From an uncultured Flavobacteriaceae bacterium (GTDB taxonomy: Bacteria > Bacteroidota > Bacteroidia > Flavobacteriales > Flavobacteriaceae), in contig CANLWB010000005.1 of the NCBI GenBank assembly GCA_947494695.1, positions 310,001 to 374,000 of the forward strand: 64,000 bases of DNA, read 5' to 3'. The position numbers and the translations under genes were made by a program. This document shows, one piece after another, positions 46,273 through 55,958 of the stretch (position 1 is the first letter of the stretch; each line of letters starts with the position of its first letter). A model generated the notes under the pieces. That model saw only the letters and a list, made by a program, of their open reading frames with translations, was not told where the DNA came from and searched no databases.

Positions 46273-46280
46273 TATATTTG
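46273..46280 (+). promoter_or_regulatory. -7 box that sets the HD phosphohydrolase start
   Basis: TATATTTG is a perfect TAnnTTTG element and contains the TTG used as start in the ORF track (46278). Transcription would begin near 46287, so that TTG cannot be the start and the second TTG at 46308 is preferred. Confidence 0.5.
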
Positions 46281-46307
46281 TGCCTACTAAACATTAACTT
46301 CTCAAGT

Positions 46308-47528
46308 TTGAATAAACTTAAAATCTTAAACGACCCAATTTACGGATTTATTACGATTCCAAATTCACTTATCTTCGATTTAATTCAGCATAAGTACTTC
46401 CAAAGGTTACGTCGCATTACCCAAATGGGCATGTCATATTTAGTTTATCCAGGCGCCCATCATACCAGATTTCATCATGCTATAGGTTGTATGCATTTAA
46501 TGCAACAAGCTGTCAATGTACTTCGTTTTAAAGGAGTTACAATTTCGGAAGAGGAGGAAATTGGACTTTATGCAGCTATTTTATTACATGATATTGGTCA
46601 CGGGCCATTCTCTCATGCGATGGAACATAGCATTGTTAATAATGTTTCTCATGAAGATATATCCTTACTTTTTATGGAGCAGTTAAACGAAGAATTTAAC
46701 GGAAGTTTAACGCTTGCTATCCAGGTTTTTAAACGGGAGTATCCCAGAAAATTTATGTGTCAGCTTATCTCCGGACAATTGGATATGGATAGGGCCGACT
46801 ATTTAAAAAGAGATAGCTTCTATACTGGCGTCGCAGAAGGAAATATAAATAGCGAACGTCTTATTACCATGCTAAATGTTGTTGATGATGAGCTTGTTAT
46901 AGAAGAGAAAGGAATTTATAGTGTAGAAAAGTTTCTTATTGCAAGACGACTTATGTATTGGCAGGTTTATTTGCATAAAACGAGTTTAGTGGCCGAGCAA
47001 TTACTTATAAGGGTTCTAAAACGAGCTAAAGAATTACATAGTAATGGTATTAAATTAGCAGCTAGTAAGGCACTTTCTTTCTTTTTAGAAAACAAAATAT
47101 CAATTGATGATTTTAATAATGAAACACTTAGTGTTTTTGCACAATTAGATGATTTCGATGTGATCTCTGCAATGAAAGACTGGCAGTATCATGATGACTT
47201 TGTCCTGAGTCGGTTGAGTCAAATGATAATTAATAGAAATTTATTAAAAATTAAGATTAAAAATAAGACAATTAAGAAACAATATCTGGAAAAACGGATT
47301 CAGGAATTAATGGACACCCATTCTATAACCAAAGATACTGCAACATACTTTGTATTTACTGGTGAGATTTCTAATCAGGCCTATCAATTAAAACATCAAA
47401 GTATTAATATCTTACATAAATCGGGAAAAATAGAGGACATTGTAAAAGCTTCAGATCAACTTAATCTTAAAGCATTGTCAAAAACAGTAACTAAGCACTA
47501 CATCTGCTATCCCAAGAAAAATTTATAA
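46308..47528 (+). CDS. HD-domain phosphohydrolase
   Basis: Start taken as TTG at 46308, giving 'MNKLKILNDPIYGFITIP', the usual N-terminus of this family; the upstream TTG lies in a promoter box. The HD domain shows 'HHTRFHHAIGCMHLM', 'LLHDIGHGPFSHAMEHSI' and 'GQLDMDRADYLKRDSFYTGV', resembling the SAMHD1/dGTPase-like group. Such proteins hydrolyse nucleotides, though the substrate of this bacterial group is not settled. It is divergent from porX and followed by lpxD, a neighbourhood that looks conserved rather than mobile. Confidence 0.88.
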   Translation: MNKLKILNDPIYGFITIPNSLIFDLIQHKYFQRLRRITQMGMSYLVYPGAHHTRFHHAIGCMHLMQQAVNVLRFKGVTISEEEEIGLYAAILLHDIGHGPFSHAMEHSIVNNVSHEDISLLFMEQLNEEFNGSLTLAIQVFKREYPRKFMCQLISGQLDMDRADYLKRDSFYTGVAEGNINSERLITMLNVVDDELVIEEKGIYSVEKFLIARRLMYWQVYLHKTSLVAEQLLIRVLKRAKELHSNGIKLAASKALSFFLENKISIDDFNNETLSVFAQLDDFDVISAMKDWQYHDDFVLSRLSQMIINRNLLKIKIKNKTIKKQYLEKRIQELMDTHSITKDTATYFVFTGEISNQAYQLKHQSINILHKSGKIEDIVKASDQLNLKALSKTVTKHYICYPKKNL

Positions 47529-47626
47529 CAGGTTTTAAATGCTGGTAAAAATACGATTTAAAACACTGTGCTTAACGATATAAACTAATAAGCAAAAGTG
47601 CATGAAGAACTTTAGGACATTTTTCC

Positions 47627-47634
47627 TATTTTTG
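47627..47634 (+). promoter_or_regulatory. -7 box of the lpxD operon
   Basis: TATTTTTG matches TAnnTTTG and lies 34 bases before the GTG start of lpxD. No strong -33 element is visible at the expected distance. Confidence 0.4.
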
Positions 47635-47668
47635 CGTCAATCAAACAAAAAACAACAAACTTTTCGGT

Positions 47669-48691
47669 GTGAAATTTACAGCACGACAAATAGCAAGCCT
47701 ATTAGAAGGTGATATCGTAGGTAATCCAGATGTAGAAGTCTCTAAATTATCTAAAATAGAAGAAGGAACTGAAGGTTCTTTAACATTTTTATCAAATCCA
47801 AAGTACACACAATATATTTATTCAACAAAGGCTTCTGTTACCATTGTTAATAAAAGTTTTGTTCCAGAGAACGATATTACGACCACAATAATTAAAGTTG
47901 AAGATGCTTACGCATCTTTTTCAAAATTACTTGAGTATTATAATATGGCAAAACTTAACAAAGTTGGTATAGAACAACCATCTTTTGTTTCAGAATCTGC
48001 TAAATATGGTGAAAACCTGTATTTGGGAACATTTTCTTATTTAGGTGAAAATGTGAACATTGGGGATCAGGTTAAAATTTTTCCGAACGTTTACATTGGA
48101 GATAATGTCACTATTGGAGATAACACCGTTATTTTTTCTGGTGCTAAAATTTATTCAGATACCGTTATTGGACATACCTGTGTTATAAACTCTGGAGCTA
48201 TTATTGGAGCAGACGGTTTTGGATTCGCGCCACAGGAAGATGGTAGTTATAAAAAGGTCCCCCAAATAGGAAATGTTATTCTGGAGGATTATGTGGACGT
48301 TGGAGCGGGGACAACTATAGACCGGGCAACTATGGGATCTACAATCATTAAACAGGGGGTTAAATTAGATAATCAAATTCAAATAGCTCATAATGTAGAG
48401 ATTGGCAAACATACTGTAATTGCTGCGCAAACAGGAATTGCCGGGTCTACAAAAGTTGGCGAAAACTGTCTCATTGGTGGGCAGGTAGGTATTGCTGGAC
48501 ATATTACCATTGGTAATAATGTTAAAATACAGGCGCAATCTGGAATTGCAAGAAATGTTAAAGATGATGAAGTCTTGCAGGGATCTCCGGCACTACCTAT
48601 TAACGATTATAACAAATCGTATGTGCACTTTAAAAATTTATCTAAAATCGTAAAAAATATTAATGACTTAGAAAAAAGTAAATGGGAATAG
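47669..48691 (+). CDS. lpxD: UDP-3-O-acylglucosamine N-acyltransferase
   Basis: A 340-residue lipid A enzyme starting at a GTG (47669). The N-terminal uridine-binding domain precedes a left-handed beta-helix of hexapeptide repeats. '[15 protein letters not shown]' and '[17 protein letters not shown]' (catalytic H241) are diagnostic of LpxD. It adds the N-linked 3-hydroxyacyl chain from acyl-ACP. It overlaps the lpxC-fabZ gene by ten bases and is the first gene of the lipid A cluster. Confidence 0.95.
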   Translation: MKFTARQIASLLEGDIVGNPDVEVSKLSKIEEGTEGSLTFLSNPKYTQYIYSTKASVTIVNKSFVPENDITTTIIKVEDAYASFSKLLEYYNMAKLNKVGIEQPSFVSESAKYGENLYLGTFSYLGENVNIGDQVKIFPNVYIGDNVTIGDNTVIFSGAKIYSDTVIGHTCVINSGAIIGADGFGFAPQEDGSYKKVPQIGNVILEDYVDVGAGTTIDRATMGSTIIKQGVKLDNQIQIAHNVEIGKHTVIAAQTGIAGSTKVGENCLIGGQVGIAGHITIGNNVKIQAQSGIARNVKDDEVLQGSPALPINDYNKSYVHFKNLSKIVKNINDLEKSKWE

Positions 48692-50088
48692 TTAATACCG
48701 AGATAAGACAAAAAACCATTAAAGAAAAAATCTCTTTAACGGGGGTTGGTTTGCATACAGGAAAGGATGTAACCTTAACATTTAAACCTGCTACACCGAA
48801 TTCAGGGTTAGCTTTCAAAAGAATCGATTTAGAGGGGGAGCCAGTAATCGAGGCAGACGCAAACTACGTTACCAGTACACAACGTGGCACGTGTTTAGAA
48901 AAGAATGGTGTAGCCATTCAAACATCGGAACACGTACTTGCTGCTTTGGTAGGATTAGATATTGATAATGCTATTATCGAATTAAATGCTTCAGAACCTC
49001 CAATAATGGACGGGTCGTCCAAATTCTTTGTAGAAGCTCTCGAAAAAGTAGGTATTGTAGAACTCGATGCTTATAGAGAAGAATTTGTAGTGACTAATAT
49101 TGTTTCATATACCGACGAAGAAACGGGAAGTGAAATTCTGGTTATGCCGGCCAAAGAATATCAAATCACAACCATGGTAGATTTTGGTACCAAAGTTTTG
49201 GGGACTCAAAATGCTACATTGAATAAAATTTGCGACTTTAAAAAGGACATCGCTAATTCTCGAACGTTTAGTTTTCTTCATGAAATAGAAACGCTTTTAG
49301 AGCATGGCTTAATTAAAGGTGGAGATCTTAATAATGCCATCGTTTATGTTGACAAAGCTTTGTCTTCGGAAACCATGGAACGTTTAAAAGTGGCGTTTAA
49401 AAAAGATTCTATTGCAGTTAAACCAAATGGCATTTTAGATAATTTAACATTGCATCACCCAAATGAAGCTGCCAGACATAAGTTGTTGGATGTTTTAGGA
49501 GATTTAGCACTTATTGGAACGAGAATACGAGGGAAAATAATTGCTAATAAGCCTGGGCACTTTGTGAATACGCAGTTTGCTAAAAAACTATCCAAAATAA
49601 TAAAGAACGAACGTCGCAATAACGTTCCTAATATAGATTTGAATCAAACGCCATTAATGGATATTAACCAAATTATGGCAATGCTACCGCATAGACAGCC
49701 TTTTCTATTAATAGATAAGGTCTATGAACTTACAGATAACTATGTTACAGCCATCAAGAATGTGACCATGAACGAATCGTTCTTTGCAGGTCACTTTCCT
49801 GGAGCTCCAGTTATGCCAGGTGTACTTATTGTAGAAGCTATGGCGCAAACAGGTGGCATATTAGTGCTTAATACCGTACCGGATCCTGAAAATTATCTAA
49901 CGTTTTTCATGAAAATGGATAACGTTAAGTTTAAACAAAAAGTAATGCCAGGAGATACGTTAATCTTTAAGTGTTCGTTAATAACGCCCATACGTCGTGG
50001 CATTTGCCACATGCAAGGGTATGCCTATGCCAATGGCAAACTATGCGCAGAAGCAGAACTTATGGCTCAAATCTCAAAAGTAAAATAA
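48682..50088 (+). CDS. lpxC-fabZ: Bifunctional LpxC deacetylase / FabZ dehydratase
   Basis: A 468-residue fusion typical of Bacteroidota. Residues 1-320 are the zinc-dependent deacetylase LpxC, with ligands H84 ('[10 protein letters not shown]'), H266 and D270 ('[14 protein letters not shown]') and H293. Residues 328-468 are FabZ, with '[13 protein letters not shown]' and '[20 protein letters not shown]' holding H371 and E385. The first half commits UDP-acyl-GlcNAc to lipid A; the second dehydrates 3-hydroxyacyl-ACP. Joining them may balance acyl use between lipid A and fatty acids. It overlaps lpxD by ten bases and precedes lpxA by three. Confidence 0.96.
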   Translation: MGIVNTEIRQKTIKEKISLTGVGLHTGKDVTLTFKPATPNSGLAFKRIDLEGEPVIEADANYVTSTQRGTCLEKNGVAIQTSEHVLAALVGLDIDNAIIELNASEPPIMDGSSKFFVEALEKVGIVELDAYREEFVVTNIVSYTDEETGSEILVMPAKEYQITTMVDFGTKVLGTQNATLNKICDFKKDIANSRTFSFLHEIETLLEHGLIKGGDLNNAIVYVDKALSSETMERLKVAFKKDSIAVKPNGILDNLTLHHPNEAARHKLLDVLGDLALIGTRIRGKIIANKPGHFVNTQFAKKLSKIIKNERRNNVPNIDLNQTPLMDINQIMAMLPHRQPFLLIDKVYELTDNYVTAIKNVTMNESFFAGHFPGAPVMPGVLIVEAMAQTGGILVLNTVPDPENYLTFFMKMDNVKFKQKVMPGDTLIFKCSLITPIRRGICHMQGYAYANGKLCAEAELMAQISKVK

Positions 50089-50091
50089 ATT

Positions 50092-50877
50092 ATGAACCAA
50101 CCACTAGCGTACGTTCACCCAGGTGCTAAAATTGCTAAAAACGTAGTAATAGAACCATTTACAACGATAAATAATAACGTAAAAATAGGAGAGGGGACCT
50201 GGATAGGAAGTAATGTAACTATCATGGAAGGTGCCCGTATAGGTAAAAACTGTAACATCTTTCCCGGATCGGTTATTTCGGCTGTCCCTCAGGATTTAAA
50301 ATATGACGATGAGGAAACAACAGTAGAAATTGGTGATAATGTAACCATTAGAGAATGTGTCACCATTAATAGAGGAACGGCAGACCGAATGAAAACCGTT
50401 ATTGGAGATAACTGTTTAATTATGGCTTATTGTCATATTGCTCATGATTGTATTGTTGGGAATAACTGTATCTTTTCTAATAACAGTACGTTGGCAGGAC
50501 ATATAAACATAGGAGATTATGTTGTTTTGGCAGGAATGACAGCAGTACACCAATTTGTATCTGTAGGTAACCATGCATTTGTTACTGGCGGGTCTTTGGT
50601 GAGAAAGGATGTACCACCATACGTTAAGGCTGCTCGTGAACCACTATCTTATGTCGGTATTAATTCCGTTGGACTTAGAAGACGCGGGTTCACAACAGAA
50701 AAAATACGAGAGATTCAAAATATTTTTAGAATACTCTATCAAAAAAATTATAATAATACACAGGCTTCAGAAATTATAGAGGCCGAAATGGAGGCCACTC
50801 CAGAACGCGATGAAATACTTCAATTTATTAAGAATTCACACCGTGGAATTATGAAAGGGTATTTCAAATCAAACTAA
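50092..50877 (+). CDS. lpxA: UDP-GlcNAc acyltransferase
   Basis: A 261-residue left-handed beta-helix protein that starts lipid A synthesis by O-acylating UDP-GlcNAc. It has many hexapeptide repeats, 'VISAVPQDLKYDDEETTVEIG', and catalytic H118 in 'MAYCHIAHDCIVGN', equivalent to H125 of E. coli. 'TGGSLVRKDVPPYVKAAR' and 'GLRRRGFT' are family markers. Normal length; three bases after lpxC-fabZ. Confidence 0.96.
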   Translation: MNQPLAYVHPGAKIAKNVVIEPFTTINNNVKIGEGTWIGSNVTIMEGARIGKNCNIFPGSVISAVPQDLKYDDEETTVEIGDNVTIRECVTINRGTADRMKTVIGDNCLIMAYCHIAHDCIVGNNCIFSNNSTLAGHINIGDYVVLAGMTAVHQFVSVGNHAFVTGGSLVRKDVPPYVKAAREPLSYVGINSVGLRRRGFTTEKIREIQNIFRILYQKNYNNTQASEIIEAEMEATPERDEILQFIKNSHRGIMKGYFKSN

Positions 50878-50909
50878 AATTAAACTAACGTTAATAGAAC
50901 AAAGAATTT

Positions 50910-51476
50910 ATGGCAAGTACAAGTGATATAAGAAACGGGCTATGTATTAAATACAATAACGATATTTATAAAGTTATTGAGTTTTTACACGTAAAACCTG
51001 GTAAAGGTCCAGCCTTTGTGAGAACCAAATTAAAAAGTGTGACTTCTGGGAAAGTTATTGATAATACATTCTCTGCAGGACATAAATTGGAAGATGTACG
51101 TGTTGAAACCCATAAATTTCAATTTTTATATAATGATGGCGAGACCTATCATTTTATGAACACTGAAGATTATTCTCAAATAGAACTTCAAAAAAGCACA
51201 TTGGATAATCCTGGGTTAATGAAAGAAGGGGAGGTAGTAACCGTGATTATCAATTCAGAAGATAACATGCCACTTTCAGTAGAAATGCCAGCAAGTGTTA
51301 TTCTTGAAGTCACAGCAACAGAGCCAGGTGTTAAAGGGAACACAGCCACCAATGCAACAAAACCAGCGACCGTTGAAACAGGAGCTACCGTTAATGTTCC
51401 TTTATTTATAAATGAAGGAGATAAGATTAAAGTAGAAACCGAAAAGGGTACTTATAAAGAGCGTGTTAAGGAATAA
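50910..51476 (+). CDS. efp: Elongation factor P
   Basis: A 188-residue translation factor that relieves ribosome stalling at proline stretches. Three domains are visible: KOW-like N-domain, central OB domain and C-terminal OB domain. The loop 'HVKPGKGPAF' carries the tip lysine K32, the position modified in many bacteria. 'GATVNVPLFINEGDKIKVET' is the C-terminal signature. Being within a lipid A cluster is normal for this group. Confidence 0.96.
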   Translation: MASTSDIRNGLCIKYNNDIYKVIEFLHVKPGKGPAFVRTKLKSVTSGKVIDNTFSAGHKLEDVRVETHKFQFLYNDGETYHFMNTEDYSQIELQKSTLDNPGLMKEGEVVTVIINSEDNMPLSVEMPASVILEVTATEPGVKGNTATNATKPATVETGATVNVPLFINEGDKIKVETEKGTYKERVKE

Positions 51477-51481
51477 TACAA

Positions 51482-52426
51482 ATGAAATTCCCTAAACCAC
51501 ATACACTAAAAGATATTGCACAATTAATTCATTGTGCATGTGTTGGAGATGATGATTTCCCTGTATTGGGAATGAATGAAATTCATGTTGTAGAACCAGG
51601 AGATATTGTTTTTGTAGATCACCCGAAATATTATGACAAAGCGCTTAACTCTGCCGCAACCATCATATTAATTAATAAAGAAGTGGTCTGCCCTGAAGGG
51701 AAAGCACTATTAATAAGTGACGACCCCTTTAGAGACTTTAACAAGCTTACAGATCACTTTAAACCGTTTCAATCGGCTAGCAATCAGATATCAAGTACCG
51801 CTTTAATAGGTAAAAACACGGTTATACAACCTAATTCCTTTATCGGGCATAACGTTGTTATTGGCGATAATTGTTTGATTCATTCTAATGTGAGTATTTA
51901 TGATGATGCTGTAATAGGTGATCATGTTACCATTCATGCAGGAACCGTTTTAGGTGGTAATGCCTTTTATTATAAAAATAGACCGGAAGGCTTCGACAGA
52001 CTGAAGTCTAGCGGACGTGTTGTTCTTGAAGATCATGTAGATATAGGTGCGGGTTGCACTATTGATCGTGGTGTAACGGCCGACACAAGAATAAAAAAAG
52101 GAACCAAAATTGATAACCTGGTTCAAATAGGGCATGATACCGTTATTGGTGAAAAATGCCTTATTGCATCACAGGTCGGAATAGCCGGGTGCGTTGTTAT
52201 AGAGGATGAAGTCACCATTTGGGGGCAAGTGGGGATTACTAGTGGTATAACTATAGGCAAAAAAGCTGTAATATCGGCTAAAGCCGGAGTGAGTAAGTCA
52301 TTAGAAGGCGGCAAAAGCTATTTTGGAATTCCAGCCGATGATTTCCGCTCGAAGTATAAAGAAATTGCAGCTATTAAAAAAATTCCAGACATACTGGAGA
52401 AACTTAAAGAGCAAAACATAAAGTAG
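51482..52426 (+). CDS. LpxD-like hexapeptide acyltransferase
   Basis: A 314-residue second LpxD-family protein. The N-terminal domain ('MNEIHVVEPGDIVFVDHPKY') and the beta-helix with 'NLVQIGHDTVIGEKCLIASQVG' (H218) resemble LpxD. The segment that in LpxD reads 'GADGFGFAP' is changed to 'GGNAFYYKNRPEG', so acyl-chain or substrate choice may differ. It lies five bases after efp. It may be a paralog with another role in lipid A or a related acylated sugar. Often annotated as LpxD, which may be wrong. Confidence 0.8.
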   Translation: MKFPKPHTLKDIAQLIHCACVGDDDFPVLGMNEIHVVEPGDIVFVDHPKYYDKALNSAATIILINKEVVCPEGKALLISDDPFRDFNKLTDHFKPFQSASNQISSTALIGKNTVIQPNSFIGHNVVIGDNCLIHSNVSIYDDAVIGDHVTIHAGTVLGGNAFYYKNRPEGFDRLKSSGRVVLEDHVDIGAGCTIDRGVTADTRIKKGTKIDNLVQIGHDTVIGEKCLIASQVGIAGCVVIEDEVTIWGQVGITSGITIGKKAVISAKAGVSKSLEGGKSYFGIPADDFRSKYKEIAAIKKIPDILEKLKEQNIK

Positions 52427-52485
52427 CAGGACACTATTGTTAAAATAAAAGTGTGTTTTTGCTTTAAAGTTTTAATACAAAAAAT

Positions 52486-52493
52486 TACATTTG
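52486..52493 (+). promoter_or_regulatory. -7 box of sucD
   Basis: TACATTTG is a perfect TAnnTTTG element 35 bases before the sucD start. A TTTTTG at 52456-52461 lies 24 bases upstream, slightly further than the usual 19-21. Confidence 0.45.
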
Positions 52494-52528
52494 CTAAGTT
52501 TAAAATAATAACAGACAAATAATCACTT

Positions 52529-53419
52529 ATGAGTGTTTTAGTAAATAAAGATTCAAAAATTATAGTTCAGGGATTTACTGGTAGTGAAGGAACGTTCCAT
52601 GCTAGTCAGATGATCGAATACGGAACCAATGTTGTTGGTGGTGTGACACCAGGAAAGGGCGGACAAACCCATTTAGATAAACCTGTTTTCAATACAGTTG
52701 CAGAAGCTGTAAGTGATGTTGGAGCAGATACCACTATTATTTTTGTGCCACCTGCTTTTGCTGCTGATGCCATTATGGAGGCTGCAGATGCTGGTATTAA
52801 AGTTATTATTACAATCACCGAAGGAATTCCAGTTGCAGATATGATTACTGCTTCAAGTTATATAAAAGGAAAAGATTGTCGTTTAATTGGTCCTAACTGC
52901 CCTGGAGTAATCACTCCTGAAGAAGCAAAAGTTGGTATTATGCCTGGGTTTGTTTTCAAAAAAGGAAAAGTAGGAATCGTTTCAAAGTCGGGAACACTGA
53001 CTTATGAAGCAGCAGATCAAGTTGTGAAAGAAGGACTTGGAATTACTACAGCCATTGGAATTGGTGGAGATCCAATTATTGGAACAACAACCAAGGAAGC
53101 TGTTGAATTATTAATAAACGATCCTGAAACCGAAGCGGTGGTGATGATAGGAGAGATAGGAGGACAGTTAGAAGCAGACGCCGCTAACTGGTATAAAGAA
53201 AGTGGAAGTAAAAAACCAATTGTTGGTTTTATTGCTGGAGAAACAGCACCAGCCGGACGTACCATGGGACATGCCGGAGCTATTGTTGGAGGAAGTGATG
53301 ATACCGCCCAGGCAAAGAAGAAAATTATGCGTGCTTGTGGTATTCATGTTGTAGATTCTCCTGCCGAAATTGGTAAAAAAGTAGCCGAAGTTATTGGTCA
53401 AACCGCTGTATTAGGATAA
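52529..53419 (+). CDS. sucD: Succinyl-CoA ligase, alpha subunit
   Basis: A 296-residue TCA-cycle enzyme subunit. '[22 protein letters not shown]' binds CoA, '[18 protein letters not shown]' and '[12 protein letters not shown]' are family motifs, and the phosphorylated histidine is H248 in '[13 protein letters not shown]'. The beta subunit SucC is not in the window, so the two genes are separate. A strong terminator follows. Confidence 0.97.
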   Translation: MSVLVNKDSKIIVQGFTGSEGTFHASQMIEYGTNVVGGVTPGKGGQTHLDKPVFNTVAEAVSDVGADTTIIFVPPAFAADAIMEAADAGIKVIITITEGIPVADMITASSYIKGKDCRLIGPNCPGVITPEEAKVGIMPGFVFKKGKVGIVSKSGTLTYEAADQVVKEGLGITTAIGIGGDPIIGTTTKEAVELLINDPETEAVVMIGEIGGQLEADAANWYKESGSKKPIVGFIAGETAPAGRTMGHAGAIVGGSDDTAQAKKKIMRACGIHVVDSPAEIGKKVAEVIGQTAVLG

Positions 53420-53443
53420 TATACAACTTCGTTTAAGATATAT

Positions 53444-53478
53444 AATCCGTTAACCTCTTGGTTAGCGGATTTTTTTTA
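53444..53478 (+). terminator. Intrinsic terminator of sucD
   Basis: ATCCGTTAACC (53445-53455) and GGTTAGCGGAT (53460-53470) form an 11-bp stem with one G-T pair and a TCTT loop, followed by seven or more T. It lies 25 bases after the sucD stop. Confidence 0.9.
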
Positions 53479-53925
53479 GTTATATGGATTTTATATCTAT
53501 AGTTTCTATCAAAAACATCCCTGAAATTTAGAAGACAATACATTATTATGTGTGCATTTGTCGCTCGAATATTTATATAAATTAAACCAAGGGCCAAAAA
53601 AAATAGCGCTTAATCATTTCGAACACAGTGAGAAATCACATCATTATGATTTCATTTTATGAATGTCTATAATTTGTCATAAACTAAAAAACCTAATGAT
53701 TCTGCCACTCAGAATGAGGAGAAACCCCATGAAGAATCTATTGATGCCCCTTGAGATTCCCTGTCTGCCGACAGGTATGGCTTCGTTGTTGCAATAACAA
53801 AAAATGGTATTAGGAGTGCATTCGCATGTTTTATTTTGTTTTAAACCAGATCATAAAAACTAAAACAAGGGTAACAAAAAAAGGTGTTGATTGATATACT
53901 AGTATAAAGCTAAAAACTAGAAGTC
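53479..53925. repeat. Intergenic region with decayed repeat elements
   Basis: This gap holds pieces typical of dispersed flavobacterial intergenic repeats: TCATTTCGAACACAGTGAGA (from 53615) and a short stem CCTGTC-TGCC-GACAGG (53760-53775) within GATTCCCTGTCTGCCGACAG. They resemble worn copies related in motif to the element between hisC and hisB. No gene, RNA or promoter consensus was found. Confidence 0.45.
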
Positions 53926-54498
53926 ATGAAAACGCAAAACATTATATTAGGATTAGTTATTTTTGGATTGAGCCTTATAGGTTGCTCAAAACACGATGAT
54001 GGTATTGCTCACATTGAAAGCACACCGGAATATCCCATGAAAACCTTAATAGAAGATGGGGTAATGGAATTAATAAATTCAAAAAACAGCCCAAACACCT
54101 TCGAACTCGGATATAAATTTAAACCCTTTAAAAACGGTAAAATTACAGCTCTTGGCATTCGAGTACCCGATAATGATGTCTACAGAGTATCACTATGGAA
54201 TGTAGATACCGAAGAATTACTAAAAACCGTTGAAATCACATCCAGTTCAGGGCTCCTGTCCTTTGAAGATATTTCGCCCATTCAGTTAGAATCAGGAACA
54301 GCATATTTTGTTTCTGTCAATACAAATGACTACTACATATTCAATGATGGAGGTCATCCCATATTTCCTGTAGAAACCAATAATATTCTGGTTTTGGGGT
54401 ATGGGGTATATTTAGGTTTTAATCAGACCTTACCTGAAAACTACGTCAAAACAAGTTATTTAGGTATGGTCGATATTAAATTTGTCGCAAATATGTAA
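53926..54498 (+). CDS. DUF4082-like lipoprotein
   Basis: A 190-residue lipoprotein with the lipobox 'LIGC' (C20), followed by 'SKHDDG'. The mature part has 'FELGYKFKPFKNGKITALGI', 'YRVSLWNVDTEELLKTVEI' and 'IQLESGTAYFVSVNTND', matching the pattern of DUF4082, a beta-sandwich often found on secreted carbohydrate-related proteins. Here it stands alone. Function unknown; surface or periplasmic location is likely. A terminator follows immediately. Confidence 0.75.
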   Translation: MKTQNIILGLVIFGLSLIGCSKHDDGIAHIESTPEYPMKTLIEDGVMELINSKNSPNTFELGYKFKPFKNGKITALGIRVPDNDVYRVSLWNVDTEELLKTVEITSSSGLLSFEDISPIQLESGTAYFVSVNTNDYYIFNDGGHPIFPVETNNILVLGYGVYLGFNQTLPENYVKTSYLGMVDIKFVANM

Positions 54499-54515
54499 AA
54501 CCGTACCGTTTTATT

Positions 54516-54548
54516 AAAAAACCTCACAAAATCTTGTGAGGTTTTTTT
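54516..54548 (+). terminator. Intrinsic terminator after the DUF4082-like gene
   Basis: CCTCACAA (54522-54529) and TTGTGAGG (54534-54541) with loop AATC, extended by A and T runs and followed by TTTTTTT. Confidence 0.9.
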
Positions 54549-54571
54549 ATTTAGTACAACATGTATTTTGT

Positions 54572-54579
54572 TATATTTG
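54572..54579 (+). promoter_or_regulatory. -7 box of fabG
   Basis: TATATTTG matches TAnnTTTG perfectly, 61 bases before the fabG ATG and just after the preceding terminator. A TTAG at 54551 is a weak -33 candidate. Confidence 0.45.
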
Positions 54580-54640
54580 AATTAAGAAAGATTAAGTCTT
54601 GTTCTTACTAATCTAGAGATATTAAAATAAATATAAATTC

Positions 54641-55387
54641 ATGAAATTATTAGAAGGAAAAACGGCCATTGTAACCGGAGCTAGTCGTGGAATTGGTAAA
54701 GGCATCGCTAAAGTATTTGCAGAGCAAGGTGCTAATGTGGCATTTACATACAGTTCGTCTGTAGACGCTGCAAAGGAATTAGAATCCGAATTAAATGCTT
54801 TAGGAGTTAAGGCCAAAGGCTATCAAAGCAATGCCGCCAGTTTCGAAGATGCTCAAACGCTTGCAAGTGATGTTGTTTCAGAATTTGGAAGCATTGATGT
54901 TTTAGTAAATAATGCCGGTATCACAAAGGACAACCTCCTAATGCGTATTAGTGAAGAGGATTTCGATAAGGTTATAGAAGTCAACCTAAAGTCTGTTTTT
55001 AATATGACCAAAGCCGTGCAACGAACCATGTTAAAACAACGTAAAGGCTCTATTATAAATATGAGTTCGGTTGTTGGTGTTAAAGGAAATGCTGGACAAA
55101 CCAATTATGCTGCTTCTAAAGCCGGTATTATAGGGTTTTCCAAATCTGTAGCCCTGGAATTAGGCTCTAGAAATATACGAAGCAATGTGATTGCTCCCGG
55201 TTTTATCGAAACAGAAATGACAGCAAAATTAGACGAAGAAGTTGTTAAAGGGTGGCGTGAAGGTATTCCATTAAAACGTGGAGGTTCTGCTGAAGATGTG
55301 GCCAATGTTTGCGTGTTTTTGGCTAGTGACATGAGTGCTTATGTAACCGGTCAGACACTAAACGTAGACGGTGGTATGCTAACATAA
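54641..55387 (+). CDS. fabG: 3-oxoacyl-[acyl-carrier-protein] reductase
   Basis: A 248-residue SDR of fatty acid synthesis that reduces 3-oxoacyl-ACP with NADPH. 'VTGASRGIGKGIAKVFAEQG' is the cofactor motif, 'VLVNNAGITKDNLLMRISEE' is FabG-typical, and the triad is S143, Y156 and K160 ('NYAASKAGIIGFSK'). 'VTGQTLNVDGGM' ends it. First gene of a short operon with the secreted protein and the VWA protein. The minus-strand ORFs are shadows. Confidence 0.95.
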   Translation: MKLLEGKTAIVTGASRGIGKGIAKVFAEQGANVAFTYSSSVDAAKELESELNALGVKAKGYQSNAASFEDAQTLASDVVSEFGSIDVLVNNAGITKDNLLMRISEEDFDKVIEVNLKSVFNMTKAVQRTMLKQRKGSIINMSSVVGVKGNAGQTNYAASKAGIIGFSKSVALELGSRNIRSNVIAPGFIETEMTAKLDEEVVKGWREGIPLKRGGSAEDVANVCVFLASDMSAYVTGQTLNVDGGMLT

Positions 55388-55391
55388 CTTT

Positions 55392-55958
55392 ATGAGATAT
55401 TTATTTTTGTCGCTTCTCTTTTTTATGTGTTGTGTATCCATTTCGGGAGCTCAACATGAAGATTGGGTAACCGTTAAAGACACTGTAAATGCTTATGTAA
55501 TTGCATTTCCCGAAACACCGGAAAAAAAAACTCAAGATGTCTCTACAGTAAAAGGTTCCATAAAAATGGACAGTTATATGTTGTCTACATCTAACGATGT
55601 TAATATCATTTATATGACCTCATTTTCTGAATATCCAAAATCATTTTTCAAAAATGGATTAGACACTTTTGAGGCACAAAACAAAGTTTTATCGGGTAGT
55701 GTAAATGGAGCCATTACCAATACAAAGGGAAAACTGGTAAGTGATGAAAATATTACGTTTAATGGATATCCTGGTAGAAAAGTTAGGATCGAGGTAGATA
55801 ACTCTGTAACCCATGCTGTTTATGTTATAGAAATGAAGACTATTTTAGCCGGTTATAACGTATATTTAGCCCAAACGATTTGTGAAAAGGCTCATGTGGG
55901 AAATGCTAGAGCTAAAAAATTCTTCGATTCTTTAGAATTAATAAATGTAAAAAAATAG
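55392..55958 (+). CDS. Hypothetical secreted protein
   Basis: A 188-residue protein with a clear signal peptide ('MRYLFLSLLFFMCCVSISGA', cut near A20-Q21). The mature part starts 'EDWVTVKDTVNAYVIAFPETP' and includes 'GKLVSDENITFNGYPGRKVRI'. It looks like a small periplasmic alpha-beta domain seen in other Bacteroidota but I cannot name it. It lies four bases after fabG and its stop is directly followed by the start codon of the VWA gene, so it is probably part of the same transcript. Confidence 0.8.
   Translation: MRYLFLSLLFFMCCVSISGAQHEDWVTVKDTVNAYVIAFPETPEKKTQDVSTVKGSIKMDSYMLSTSNDVNIIYMTSFSEYPKSFFKNGLDTFEAQNKVLSGSVNGAITNTKGKLVSDENITFNGYPGRKVRIEVDNSVTHAVYVIEMKTILAGYNVYLAQTICEKAHVGNARAKKFFDSLELINVKK

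Noticed and set aside
46308-47528. HD-domain phosphohydrolase as an antiviral dNTPase
   Set aside because: It resembles SAMHD1/dGTPase-like proteins, but it sits between porX and lpxD in what looks like a housekeeping neighbourhood, with no other defence genes or mobile elements nearby.
47532-47564. Dyad GTTTTAAAT ... ATTTAAAAC after the HD gene as a terminator
   Set aside because: The stem is made almost only of A and T, the loop is 15 bases, and no T-run follows, so it was not listed.
54853-55332. Minus-strand ORFs over fabG
   Set aside because: They are antisense shadows of a strongly conserved gene, with no recognisable domain.
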